A DNA stretch of 33,048 bases, taken from NCBI GenBank assembly GCA_020029455.1, contig JAIBJH010000023.1, positions 1 to 33,048 on the forward strand. Direction: 5' to 3'. The first letter of the stretch is position 1, and the number at the start of each line of letters is the position of its first letter. Below are positions 26,038 through 32,470 of this stretch, one piece after another. The stretch is from Hyphomicrobiales bacterium. Its GTDB lineage: Bacteria; Pseudomonadota; Alphaproteobacteria; Rhizobiales; Aestuariivirgaceae. A model generated the notes under the pieces. It had not been told where the DNA came from and did not search any database. It saw only the letters and a program-made list of their open reading frames with translations. Position numbers and translations under genes: made by a program.

Positions 26038-26049
26038 GGAAATCATTCC
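26038..26049 (+). promoter_or_regulatory. Conserved leader element, copy 1
   Basis: GGAAATCATTCC begins 41 nt before the ATG of the first small secreted-protein gene. Near-identical elements precede copies 2 and 3 at 40 nt. The GGAA/TTCC arms are self-complementary, so it may be an operator or a small RNA structure. Confidence 0.5.
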
Positions 26050-26078
26050 GACACCGAAGCAAAAACTGGAGACCCCAA

Positions 26079-26312
26079 ATGAAGAAGATCGCCCTTTCCC
26101 TCATCGCCCTCGCCGCTGTTTCGACGGCTGCTCTGGCTGACCGCAGCCAGGACCTGCGCGACATCGACACCTATATGGGCAAGTTCGCCGATGAGTCCGT
26201 CAGCTTCGAGAAGCTGTCGATCCCGGCCAGCGAATGGCAGATCCTTTACGGCCGCTACGGCACCACAAAGGACCCCATGGAACTGCGCCGCTGGGACGAG
26301 AAGAACGGCTAA
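26079..26312 (+). CDS. Small secreted protein, tandem family copy 1
   Basis: A 77-residue protein with a clear signal peptide (MKKIALSLIALAAVSTAALA) and a mature part of 57 residues beginning DRSQDLRDIDTYMGKFADE. The C-terminus is KDPMELRRWDEKNG. The ATG at 26079 is chosen because it begins the signal peptide and a conserved leader element sits 41 nt upstream; the frame runs back to 26001 without protein-like sequence. There is no cysteine and no second hydrophobic segment, so the mature form is probably periplasmic or exported. It is followed by its own hairpin. I recognise no family. Copies 2 and 3 downstream share both ends of the sequence. Confidence 0.8.
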   Translation: MKKIALSLIALAAVSTAALADRSQDLRDIDTYMGKFADESVSFEKLSIPASEWQILYGRYGTTKDPMELRRWDEKNG

Positions 26313-26330
26313 TCTCAATAAATGATGCAC

Positions 26331-26360
26331 AAGGCCCGACCTGTATATAGGTCGGGCCTT
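26331..26360 (+). terminator. Hairpin after small secreted-protein copy 1
   Basis: A perfect 12-bp stem, AAGGCCCGACCT (26331-26342) with AGGTCGGGCCTT (26349-26360), closes a 6-nt loop. No long T-run follows, but the end of the stem is CCTT and the position, 18 nt after the stop, fits a terminator. Confidence 0.75.
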
Positions 26361-26423
26361 CGCTTGTTCAATTTACCGCACGGTTTCGTGAATCTTAATG
26401 AACAGGAATTAATGGGAAAATCG

Positions 26424-26448
26424 CGAACCTTTTCGGGAGCAGTCCGTT
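26424..26448 (+). promoter_or_regulatory. EcfG-like promoter of small secreted-protein copy 2
   Basis: CGAAC (26424-26428), 16 nt, then CGTT (26445-26448), 59 nt before the ATG. The known EcfG general-stress promoter consensus of alphaproteobacteria is GGAAC-N16/17-CGTT. The same arrangement with the same spacing precedes copy 3. Upstream sequence (TGAACAGGAATTAATG) is also shared. Confidence 0.5.
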
Positions 26449-26467
26449 TCCTTTGCGCAGTGCAGTT

Positions 26468-26479
26468 GGAAATGATTCC
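26468..26479 (+). promoter_or_regulatory. Conserved leader element, copy 2
   Basis: GGAAATGATTCC begins 40 nt before the ATG of copy 2. It differs from copy 1 by one base, and the flanking GTT and GACA are also conserved between copies 1 and 2. Confidence 0.5.
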
Positions 26480-26507
26480 GACAGCACCAAACACATGGAG
26501 AATTGCC

Positions 26508-26747
26508 ATGAAAAAGTTCATTGTTTCCATGATCGCGCTGGCGGCGGTTTCGACCACCGCATATGCGGCGAACCGGAGCCAGGATCTGCGCGATACGGAC
26601 ACCTACATGGGCAAATTTGCCGATGAAGGCGTCATTGTAGAGCCGTTCGCGATTCCGGACGTCTCAACCGGTGAGTGGCTCTTTGCGGACGGTGAGTATG
26701 TGAAGGATCCTAACGAGATCCGCCGCCTTGAAGAGAAGAACGGTTAG
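26508..26747 (+). CDS. Small secreted protein, tandem family copy 2
   Basis: A 79-residue paralogue of copy 1. The signal peptide is MKKFIVSMIALAAVSTTAYA. The mature start ANRSQDLRDTDTYMGKFADE is almost identical to copy 1, the middle is divergent (IPDVSTGEWLFADGEYV), and the end is KDPNEIRRLEEKNG. The ATG at 26508 follows GGAG and begins the signal peptide; the frame is open upstream to 26322 through the previous terminator and is rejected there. It has its own promoter-like region and terminator, so it looks like a separate transcription unit. No family or function is recognised. Confidence 0.8.
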   Translation: MKKFIVSMIALAAVSTTAYAANRSQDLRDTDTYMGKFADEGVIVEPFAIPDVSTGEWLFADGEYVKDPNEIRRLEEKNG

Positions 26748-26772
26748 ACAGGAGCTTCTCTTTAAAACGGAT

Positions 26773-26803
26773 GAGGCCTGGCTCGAAAGAGTCAGGCCTC
26801 TTT
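26773..26803 (+). terminator. Terminator after small secreted-protein copy 2
   Basis: GAGGCCTGGCTC (26773-26784) pairs with GAGTCAGGCCTC (26789-26800) with one G-U wobble around a GAAA tetraloop, followed by TTTG. This is a convincing rho-independent terminator 25 nt after the stop. Confidence 0.82.
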
Positions 26804-26868
26804 GTTCGTGAAAAATTTCAGCGCACGTTTTTGTGAGTCTTGATGAACATGAATTAATGCAGGAGTTG

Positions 26869-26893
26869 CGAACCATTCGCAGGCCGGTCCGTT
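26869..26893 (+). promoter_or_regulatory. EcfG-like promoter of small secreted-protein copy 3
   Basis: CGAAC (26869-26873), 16 nt, then CGTT (26890-26893), 58 nt before the ATG. The match in motif, spacing and distance to copy 2, with shared upstream TGAACATGAATTAATG, argues for common control. Confidence 0.5.
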
Positions 26894-26911
26894 ACCCCGG
26901 CGTCACCGGCC

Positions 26912-26923
26912 GGAAATCAATCC
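26912..26923 (+). promoter_or_regulatory. Conserved leader element, copy 3
   Basis: GGAAATCAATCC begins 40 nt before the ATG of copy 3. Ten or eleven of its 12 bases match copies 1 and 2. Confidence 0.45.
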
Positions 26924-26951
26924 AGCCGGTCAAGCATAATGGAGATGTGAC

Positions 26952-27203
26952 ATGAAAAAGTTCATCATTTCACTCGCCGCTCTTGCAGCCTTTTCAACAG
27001 CGGCGGCAGCCGCATCGTATGGCAACCGTGACGAGGTTTTCGATAGCTCCGCACCTTCTACCGTTGATGAAGCGGGTTTGGTGATGCCGAATGCGAATAC
27101 TGACGCGGTTGCCATCGCCGAGATTGGTGACGGCTGGCTGCTTGGCAGCGGTGAAAATGTGAAGGACCCGATGGAGGTCCGGCGTTTTGATGAGAAGAAC
27201 TAA
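26952..27203 (+). CDS. Small secreted protein, tandem family copy 3
   Basis: An 83-residue, more divergent paralogue. The signal peptide is MKKFIISLAALAAFSTAAAA. The mature start ASYGNRDEVFD has lost the RSQDLRD motif of copies 1 and 2, but GDGWLLGSGENV and the end KDPMEVRRFDEKN keep the family pattern. The mature protein is acidic and lacks cysteine. The ATG at 26952 follows GGAG (GGAGATGTGAC before the start). It has its own EcfG-like promoter and terminator, and is convergent with the MetF-like gene. No family is recognised. Confidence 0.78.
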   Translation: MKKFIISLAALAAFSTAAAAASYGNRDEVFDSSAPSTVDEAGLVMPNANTDAVAIAEIGDGWLLGSGENVKDPMEVRRFDEKN

Positions 27204-27221
27204 GGTTCTTCTTGCAAGACA

Positions 27222-27249
27222 GGCCCGGCTCGCAAGAGCCGGGCCCTTT
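27222..27249. terminator. Bidirectional terminator between copy 3 and the MetF-like gene
   Basis: GGCCCGGCTC (27222-27231) and GAGCCGGGCC (27236-27245) form a perfect 10-bp stem with a GCAA tetraloop, followed by TTTAATTT on the plus strand. The convergent MetF-like gene ends at 27254, so the hairpin can serve both. Confidence 0.82.
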
Positions 27250-27253
27250 AATT

Positions 27254-28153
27254 TCAGCGCGGCAGCTTTGCCTTCATCCAGGCGGAGAGTTTGTCGAAAC
27301 CGCCAAAGGGATAAAGATGGGGCGCGGCAATGCCAAGTTCCGGCTTATCGAAATGCAGCGTGGCGAGTTGATCGACAAATTCCGTGGGCTCGGAGACCGT
27401 CAACAGTTTCGTCACGTTCAGTGCCTGCTTGCGAATGAAGCGGGCGGAATTCCCGACGCCGCACATGGCGGCATATTTGACCAGCGTCTTGATAGTGGCG
27501 GGACCCGGCACACCCACATGGATGGGTAGATCAATGCCTTCGGCGCGTAACATCGACGCCCAGTGAGCCAGCGGCCCGGCATCAAAGAGAAACTGCGTGG
27601 CGATGAAGCCCGCAATGCCATTGCTCTTGAGCCAGGCATCCTTCTCTTTGAGAGTTGTGAGAAGCATGGCCTCGCCATGTGTCTTGGTGATGTCGGGATT
27701 TCCTTCGGGATGGCCCGCCAAGCCAATGCGGCGAATGCCCACCTTCTGGAATGCGCCCGTCTTCAGAATCTGGATCGCCGCATGATATTGCCCGATGGGT
27801 TGCGGCGCGCCGCCGCCCAATGCCAACACATCGGTCACGCCCGCCTCACCCGCAAAAGCGGTAAGGCGCTCCGTCAGGTCATTCACATCACGCACAAAGC
27901 GCGCAGGGATATGAGGGATAGGATTTAGACCTGCCTTACGCAGGGCTGCCACCGCGGCAATCTGCCCGTGCAAATCTGCTGCATCGATCAGCGCCACGAA
28001 AACGGAAGCACCTTTCGGCAGCAGATCCACAATCAGCGGCACCTTGTCCACCTGCCTGCCAGTGATTTCGATGGAGGCCTTGGCGAGGAAAGCGCCCAGT
28101 GGATTTTCCATCAAGGCAGAGGCAACAGGGCTGAGGGAGGTGATGGCGTTCAT
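27254..28153 (-). CDS. Methylenetetrahydrofolate reductase-like protein (short MetF family)
   Basis: A 299-residue MTHFR-fold protein. Visible features are a beta-barrel pattern starting SIEITGRQVDKVPLIVDLLP, IPHIPARFVRDVNDLTERL, VLALGGGAPQPIGQYHAAIQ, GLAGHPEGNPD, and GFIATQFLFDAGPLAHWASM (family sequence FxxTQxxFD). MetF reduces methylene-tetrahydrofolate to methyl-tetrahydrofolate with FAD. The ATG at 28153 is preferred over 28198 because the upstream extension is not conserved-looking. It lies within the sox locus and divergent from a GbdR-like regulator, which suggests use of the one-carbon unit from sarcosine. It is less typical than biosynthetic MetF, so a catabolic role, possibly in the reverse direction, is inferred. 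Confidence 0.82.
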   Translation of the reverse strand: MNAITSLSPVASALMENPLGAFLAKASIEITGRQVDKVPLIVDLLPKGASVFVALIDAADLHGQIAAVAALRKAGLNPIPHIPARFVRDVNDLTERLTAFAGEAGVTDVLALGGGAPQPIGQYHAAIQILKTGAFQKVGIRRIGLAGHPEGNPDITKTHGEAMLLTTLKEKDAWLKSNGIAGFIATQFLFDAGPLAHWASMLRAEGIDLPIHVGVPGPATIKTLVKYAAMCGVGNSARFIRKQALNVTKLLTVSEPTEFVDQLATLHFDKPELGIAAPHLYPFGGFDKLSAWMKAKLPR

Positions 28154-28344
28154 CAAAATACCTGGGAGAATCTTGTTGATTTTCAACACAGTGCCCAATC
28201 AGCAAAAAACCCGCCCAAGCATTTGCGACATGGGTTTTCGGTTTCCGACCAATTCCGGCCCCCATGGTCGTTTTTGGCATGCGGCATGGCGTTCATGGAC
28301 AAGTTGCCCGGGATATGCCATGTGCTCACCAGCAGAGGTTTTCC

Positions 28345-29346
28345 ATGTTCGGAGATAAAGCCAAAAGCCTGCCGCAGCGTGTGGCGCTCATCCTGGTGCC
28401 GCAGTTCACCATGATGCCGGTGACATCGGCCATTGAGCCGCTGCGCCTTGCCAATCGCATCAGTAACAAGAAGCTCTATGACTGGACGCTGCATTCACTC
28501 GACGGCAAGCCAGTTGCCGCGTCGAACGGTCTCGTCACCATGGTGACCGGCGATCTCGAGGCCATTCCCGCCGATGCTTCGGTGATTGTCTGCAGCGGCA
28601 TCGACGTGCAGCACAACACCGACAAGCGCCTGCTCTCATGGCTGCGCAAAACGGCGCGGCGCGGCGTCAACATCGGCGCGGTGTGTACGGGTGCGCATAT
28701 CCTGGCAGAAGCGGGATTGCTTGATGGCTACCGCTGCACCATCCATTGGGAGAACCTCCCAGGCTTCAATGAAGCCTATCCCGACATCGACGCCACGGGC
28801 GGCCTCTTTGAAATTGACGATGACCGCTTCACCAGCGCGGGCGGCACTACGGCCCTCGACATGATGCTGTCATTGATCTCCAGCCAGCATGGGCAGGATC
28901 TTGCGGCGCAAGTTGCAGAAGCGGTGCTGCATGCGCCCATTCGCCATCACAGCGAAAACCAGCGGCTCTCGCTCCCGGCGCGCATCGGGGCGCGGCACCC
29001 CAAGCTCATCGCCATTGTCGAGCGCATGGAGCAGAGCCTGGAAGAGCCACTGTCGCCTTCCATTCTGGCGCAGCAGGCGGGGCTTTCCACACGCCAGCTT
29101 GAGCGCTTGTTCCGGCGCTATCTCGACCGTTCGCCGAAGCGCTATTATCTCGAGCTGCGTTTGAAGAAGGCGCGCTCGCTTCTGCTGCAGACCGACATGT
29201 CGGTGATCAATGTGGCGCTGGCCTGCGGCTTCTCATCGCCGTCGCATTTCTCGAAATGCTATCGCGGCTTTTATGGCCGCACGCCTTACCGCGAGCGGGG
29301 CGTGCCCTTTTCCGCCGATCAGCCGCTGCAGCCGGCGGTCGGTTGA
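28345..29346 (+). CDS. GbdR/GlxA-type AraC-family transcription regulator
   Basis: A 333-residue regulator. The N-terminal DJ-1/GATase-like domain (about 15-190) begins RVALILVPQFTMMPVTSAIE and contains GAVCTGAHILAEAGLLDGYR, with a cysteine at the nucleophile-elbow position, followed by TIHWENLPGF. The C-terminal AraC domain (about 230-325) has two helix-turn-helix parts, SILAQQAGLSTRQLERLFRR and VALACGFSSPSHFSKCYRGF. The ATG at 28345 is preceded by AGAGG at 8 nt. In Pseudomonas, GbdR of this architecture activates glycine betaine, dimethylglycine and sarcosine catabolism genes. The sox operon and MetF-like gene nearby support that role. Regulators of this type control other amines too. Confidence 0.92.
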   Translation: MFGDKAKSLPQRVALILVPQFTMMPVTSAIEPLRLANRISNKKLYDWTLHSLDGKPVAASNGLVTMVTGDLEAIPADASVIVCSGIDVQHNTDKRLLSWLRKTARRGVNIGAVCTGAHILAEAGLLDGYRCTIHWENLPGFNEAYPDIDATGGLFEIDDDRFTSAGGTTALDMMLSLISSQHGQDLAAQVAEAVLHAPIRHHSENQRLSLPARIGARHPKLIAIVERMEQSLEEPLSPSILAQQAGLSTRQLERLFRRYLDRSPKRYYLELRLKKARSLLLQTDMSVINVALACGFSSPSHFSKCYRGFYGRTPYRERGVPFSADQPLQPAVG

Positions 29347-29380
29347 CCGCCGATCGCCCGCTCCGCAATTGGGGAGCGGG
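29333..29380 (+). terminator. Double hairpin at the end of the AraC-family regulator
   Basis: CGGCGGTC (29333-29340) with GACCGCCG (29345-29352) overlaps the stop codon. CCCGCTCC (29357-29364) with GGAGCGGG (29373-29380) follows. Both stems are perfect 8-bp. No T-run follows, so termination strength is uncertain. Confidence 0.5.
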
Positions 29381-29744
29381 CCTGACGGCCCACTCCCCTC
29401 AGCAAGCGGCCCGTGACCGGGGGTAGATACCGGGTTTCGCCTGCCATCTCGCCAATTGCAATTTGAAATTGTCCAGCGCAGAACTTGTTGGTATTACTTG
29501 TGCGCGAGCCCCTCAAAAGGCTTAGACCGAGTACACCTCCTTTTCAACTGCGTGGAAAATACTCAGGCGAATTGAATCGGTCGGGAAATGGCGCGGGCTG
29601 CAACCCTGTCGTTTACGCTGCAACCGCAAATTACAGCGCGGGAATTTTCTGAGGGCCGTCCTGCCTGTTTGGGGTGATTTTGCGCGTGCTGGACGCAGCG
29701 CGAGGGTTCCAGTTTGCAGAATTGACAAGAGCCAGAAAGTAGCC
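29381..29744. other. Intergenic region without a recognised gene
   Basis: About 360 nt between the AraC-family regulator and the end of the sensor-kinase gene. It is less GC-rich than its neighbours in places (29450-29520). Short frames at 29319-29516 and 29522-29881 on the minus strand have no protein-like pattern. I see no tRNA fold, and no repeat shared with the rest of the window. Confidence 0.5.
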
Positions 29745-31121
29745 TCAGCCGACGGCCGGAAGCCGGAGGCGCACGCGAAGCCCGCCGAGCTTGGCGTCAT
29801 CAAGCTCGACACGCCCGCCATACATGGCCGCCGTCTCGGTGACGATGTTGAGGCCGAGGCCGGAGCCGGGCTTGCTCTCATCCAGGCGCTGGCCGCGCCT
29901 CAGGGCGGTAGCGCGCTGCTCGGGCCGAAGTCCCGGTCCGTCGTCATCCACCTCGATGTCGAGCCAGCGGCGGCCATCCTCGCCGGGCGTCGGCAAAAGA
30001 TGGGCGCGCACCTCCACCTTCGCCTTGCTCCACTTGCAGGCATTGTCCATCAGGTTACCGACAATCTCTTCCAGATCCTGACGCTCGCCCCGGAACTTTA
30101 GTCCCGGCTCGCTGGCAACGGCGATAGCCACGCCCTTGTCGCGGTTGATGCGCTCCAGCGTGCGGCCCAGCGATTGCAGCACGGATTCAATTTCGGTCAC
30201 GGCACCGATGCTTTGGGCTCTGGCGGCTCTGCGGGCGCGGTCGAGATAAAGGTTCACCTGGTCCCTCATCACCTCCACCTGCTCCTTCACCTTGTCGGAG
30301 AGATTGCCCGGTGCATCGCGCGCCTCATTGGTCAGTACACTGATGGGTGTCTTCAGGGCATGGGCAAGATTTCCCACCTGCATGCGGGCCCGGTCGATGA
30401 CCTCGATGTTGGCTTGCACCAAGAGGTTCAGTTCATCGGCGACAGGCTGGATTTCGCTGGGATAATCGCTCTCCAGCATTTCGATGCGGCCGCCGCGGAT
30501 ATCGTTGATGCGCCTTTGCAGATGCTTCAGGGGTTTGAGGCCGAAATTCACCTGGAAGGAAATGGCGCCCATAAGCCCTGCGCCGAGGAGGCCCAAGGTG
30601 ATGTAGAGAGCGTTGCGGAAGGCGCTCACCTCGTCCTTCAGTTCATCGAAGTTGCCGGTCACCATGAAGGAATATTCGCCGGGGCTTCCCTCGAAGGTCA
30701 CCTTCTGTTCGATGGCGCGAAGTTGAATTCCCTTCTCGTCCAGCATGGAGAAGGCGGCGATGCGGTTCTGATCGCGCGGCTGCCGGTCGGCGGCGGCGAC
30801 CGGCAAGGGCTCGTTAAGGCGCGATGCCGAGAGCAAAGGCCGTGCTCCCTGCTTGGGCGCCACCACCTGCCAGTACCAGCCTGAATCGGCGATGGCGAAA
30901 CGGTTGTCGGCAAGCGTTCCGGTGAGGATCGGGGTTCCGTCCGTGCCCGGCTCCACATTGGCGGAGAGGGCATCGATCGCCGCCCGGAGCCTGGCATCGA
31001 AATTGCGCTCGAGCGCCGACTGGAAAAGCTGATTGAGGAGAACGGCGGCCAGCGCCAGCAGGATCACGGCCACAATGGCCGATGACACCATCAGCCGGAA
31101 GGCAAGTGAGTTACTGTTCAT
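29745..31121 (-). CDS. feuQ: Sensor histidine kinase, FeuQ-like
   Basis: A 458-residue membrane kinase. It has a helix at about residues 9-31, a periplasmic domain at about 32-170 (SGWYWQVVAPKQGARPLLSAS, LDEKGIQLRAIEQKVTF) and a second helix at about 171-193. The dimerisation domain has AHALKTPISVLTNEA (His254), and the ATPase boxes are GNLMDNACKW, DDDGPGL and GSGLGLNIV. The HALKTP form and the domain layout match FeuQ/PhoQ-like kinases of rhizobia. In Sinorhizobium FeuPQ controls osmotic adaptation and cyclic glucan export. The start at 31121 overlaps the response-regulator stop by 11 bp; the frame extending to 31247 is rejected. The name is from family resemblance and the PepSY neighbour. 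Confidence 0.93.
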   Translation of the reverse strand: MNSNSLAFRLMVSSAIVAVILLALAAVLLNQLFQSALERNFDARLRAAIDALSANVEPGTDGTPILTGTLADNRFAIADSGWYWQVVAPKQGARPLLSASRLNEPLPVAAADRQPRDQNRIAAFSMLDEKGIQLRAIEQKVTFEGSPGEYSFMVTGNFDELKDEVSAFRNALYITLGLLGAGLMGAISFQVNFGLKPLKHLQRRINDIRGGRIEMLESDYPSEIQPVADELNLLVQANIEVIDRARMQVGNLAHALKTPISVLTNEARDAPGNLSDKVKEQVEVMRDQVNLYLDRARRAARAQSIGAVTEIESVLQSLGRTLERINRDKGVAIAVASEPGLKFRGERQDLEEIVGNLMDNACKWSKAKVEVRAHLLPTPGEDGRRWLDIEVDDDGPGLRPEQRATALRRGQRLDESKPGSGLGLNIVTETAAMYGGRVELDDAKLGGLRVRLRLPAVG

Positions 31122-31782
31122 TCCCCGTCTCGGACATGCAATAGCCCATGCCGCGAATGGTATGGAGCACGTCGACGCCGAGTTTTTTGCGCAGGCGCCC
31201 CACGAACACTTCGATGGTGTTGGAATCGCGGTCAAAATCCTGGTCATAAAGATGTTCGACTAGTTCGGTGCGCGAGACAACCTTGCCGCCGTGGTGCATC
31301 AGGTAGGCAAGCAGCCTGTATTCCAGTGAGGTGAGCTTGAGCGGCATGCCGTTGACCAAGACGCGCGCGCCCTTGGTATCGAGGGAAACAGGCCCGCAGG
31401 TAAGCTCGCTTGTGGCATGGCCGGCAGTGCGGCGAACGAGGGCCCGGACGCGCGCCAGCACTTCTTCCATGTGGAAAGGCTTCGTTACGTAATCATCGGC
31501 GCCGGCATCGAAGCCCGCCACCTTGTCGCTCCAGCGGTCACGGGCGGTGAGGATGATGACAGGCATCTTGCGCCCTGCCCTCCGCCATTTTTCAAGCACG
31601 CTCACGCCGTCCAATACGGGAAGGCCGAGATCGAGGATCACCGCGTCATAGGGTTCGGTATCGCCGAGGAAATGCCCCTCCTCGCCATCGAGGGCCTTGT
31701 CGACCACATAGCCGGCATCCGTCAATGAAGTGACGATCTGCCGGTTGAGATCAGCATCGTCCTCGACAACCAATATGCGCAT
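31111..31782 (-). CDS. feuP: OmpR-family response regulator, FeuP-like
   Basis: A 223-residue regulator with a receiver domain (MRILVVEDDADLNRQIVTSL; Asp51 in AVILDLGLPVLDG; conserved Lys in DDYVTKPFHMEEV). A winged-helix domain follows at about 125-220 (LTSLEYRLLAYLMHHGGKVV, DRDSNTIEVFVGRLRKKLG, TIRGMGYCM). This winged-helix sequence is typical of FeuP and other PhoP-like rhizobial regulators. It overlaps the kinase gene and follows the PepSY gene by 45 nt, so the three are probably one operon read right to left. Confidence 0.95.
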   Translation of the reverse strand: MRILVVEDDADLNRQIVTSLTDAGYVVDKALDGEEGHFLGDTEPYDAVILDLGLPVLDGVSVLEKWRRAGRKMPVIILTARDRWSDKVAGFDAGADDYVTKPFHMEEVLARVRALVRRTAGHATSELTCGPVSLDTKGARVLVNGMPLKLTSLEYRLLAYLMHHGGKVVSRTELVEHLYDQDFDRDSNTIEVFVGRLRKKLGVDVLHTIRGMGYCMSETGNEQ

Positions 31783-31827
31783 AGTTGGGCCAACTCCAAG
31801 GGTGGGCGGAGTGTGTTTTGCGCTTTC

Positions 31828-32169
31828 CTACCGGATAGCGCCGGTCTGGGCGTTGACCCTGACCCGGTACACATTGCCGCCTTCCTTGAGAGTGACAGCA
31901 TAAACGCCCGAGGGCAAGAGTCTGACCCTCAGGACCCTTGCGCCGGGATATTGGGACTGGGCGATGTCGGCGGCATCGGCCGCGGTGATGGGAAATTCCT
32001 CGGCGGAATCATCATAGGATTCGGATTGCGACAGTTCATATGTGTCGTTGTTCTGCAGCCAGACCTTGAACTTCTGCTTGCGCCGGCCAGCATCGGCCGG
32101 GCCAACAAGCATGGCCGCAATCAACAGAATCGAAACCGCCCCCAGTATCGTCTTCACTGCCATCTCCAT
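31828..32169 (-). CDS. Exported PepSY-domain protein upstream of the FeuPQ-like pair
   Basis: A 113-residue protein with a signal peptide (about residues 1-27, ending VGPADA). A single PepSY domain lies at the C-terminus: ITAADAADIAQSQYPGARVL, then YAVTLKEGGNVYRVRVNAQT. A second in-frame ATG at 32163 is also possible. PepSY proteins often inhibit or modulate a partner in the periplasm. In Sinorhizobium the small periplasmic protein FeuN restrains FeuQ and lies beside feuPQ; I infer an equivalent role here from position, not from proven homology. Confidence 0.85.
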   Translation of the reverse strand: MEMAVKTILGAVSILLIAAMLVGPADAGRRKQKFKVWLQNNDTYELSQSESYDDSAEEFPITAADAADIAQSQYPGARVLRVRLLPSGVYAVTLKEGGNVYRVRVNAQTGAIR

Positions 32170-32329
32170 AGGTGAACTTCGTGCCGTTCATAGGGAATTG
32201 TAGCTGAATGGGGGATGAATACGGGGCGCGGCGGCAGGCGTTTCCGGGCCGGAAGCGCAATGGTTTACAAGAGGTTACCGCATTGCAAAAATTTCATCTG
32301 CGGGCCAGTGGAGAGTAAAGCAATTGAGG

Positions 32330-32355
32330 GCGCCAAAGTGGGGCCACTTTGGCGC
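32330..32355. repeat. Perfect 12-bp palindrome upstream of the GIY-YIG-like gene
   Basis: GCGCCAAAGTGG (32330-32341) and CCACTTTGGCGC (32344-32355) are separated by GG. It is followed by AT-rich sequence, not by a T-run. It could be an operator, a REP-type element or the end of a mobile element. Confidence 0.65.
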
Positions 32356-32436
32356 GATAATTCCGCACCAAATATTGGCGAAGATCACGGCTTCTGGACG
32401 TTGAAGCTTCCGTCAAAGGCCAGGTGATCCAAACCG

Positions 32437-32453
32437 GCCGGCGGACCGCCGGC
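32437..32453. repeat. Short GC palindrome before the GIY-YIG-like gene
   Basis: GCCGGCGG, one A, then CCGCCGGC: a perfect 8-bp inverted repeat ending 17 nt before the ATG at 32471. If transcribed it would form a hairpin near the ribosome site and could limit translation. Confidence 0.5.
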
Positions 32454-32470
32454 AAAGGACCCCAAACCGC

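Larger units (their letters stand above)
25791..26078. other. Gene-poor gap between soxG and the small secreted-protein cluster
   Basis: No convincing coding sequence. It contains two REP-like palindromes, described separately. Near its right end it carries a GAAAC...CGTC motif (25992-26018) and the conserved leader element of the first small secreted-protein gene. An open frame at 25900-26082 crosses the repeat and has no protein-like features. Confidence 0.6.
32170..32470. other. Intergenic region with two palindromes
   Basis: About 300 nt upstream of both the PepSY gene (minus) and the GIY-YIG-like gene (plus). It should contain promoters for both directions. Two perfect palindromes are listed separately. 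A frame at 32215-32427 on the plus strand is not protein-like. Confidence 0.5.

Noticed and set aside
26331..27249. CRISPR-like repeat pattern from the three hairpins
   Set aside because: The hairpins differ in sequence, lie at gene ends and are about 450 nt apart, which fits terminators and not a repeat-spacer array.
29381..29744. Possible tRNA or small RNA gene
   Set aside because: No cloverleaf arms or T-loop consensus were found by eye. A covariance search (tRNAscan-SE, Infernal/Rfam) would settle it; a significant hit would overturn this rejection.
29319..29881. Short minus-strand frames in the gap after the AraC-family regulator
   Set aside because: Low-complexity translations, no ribosome sites, and the second runs into the kinase gene in the wrong frame.
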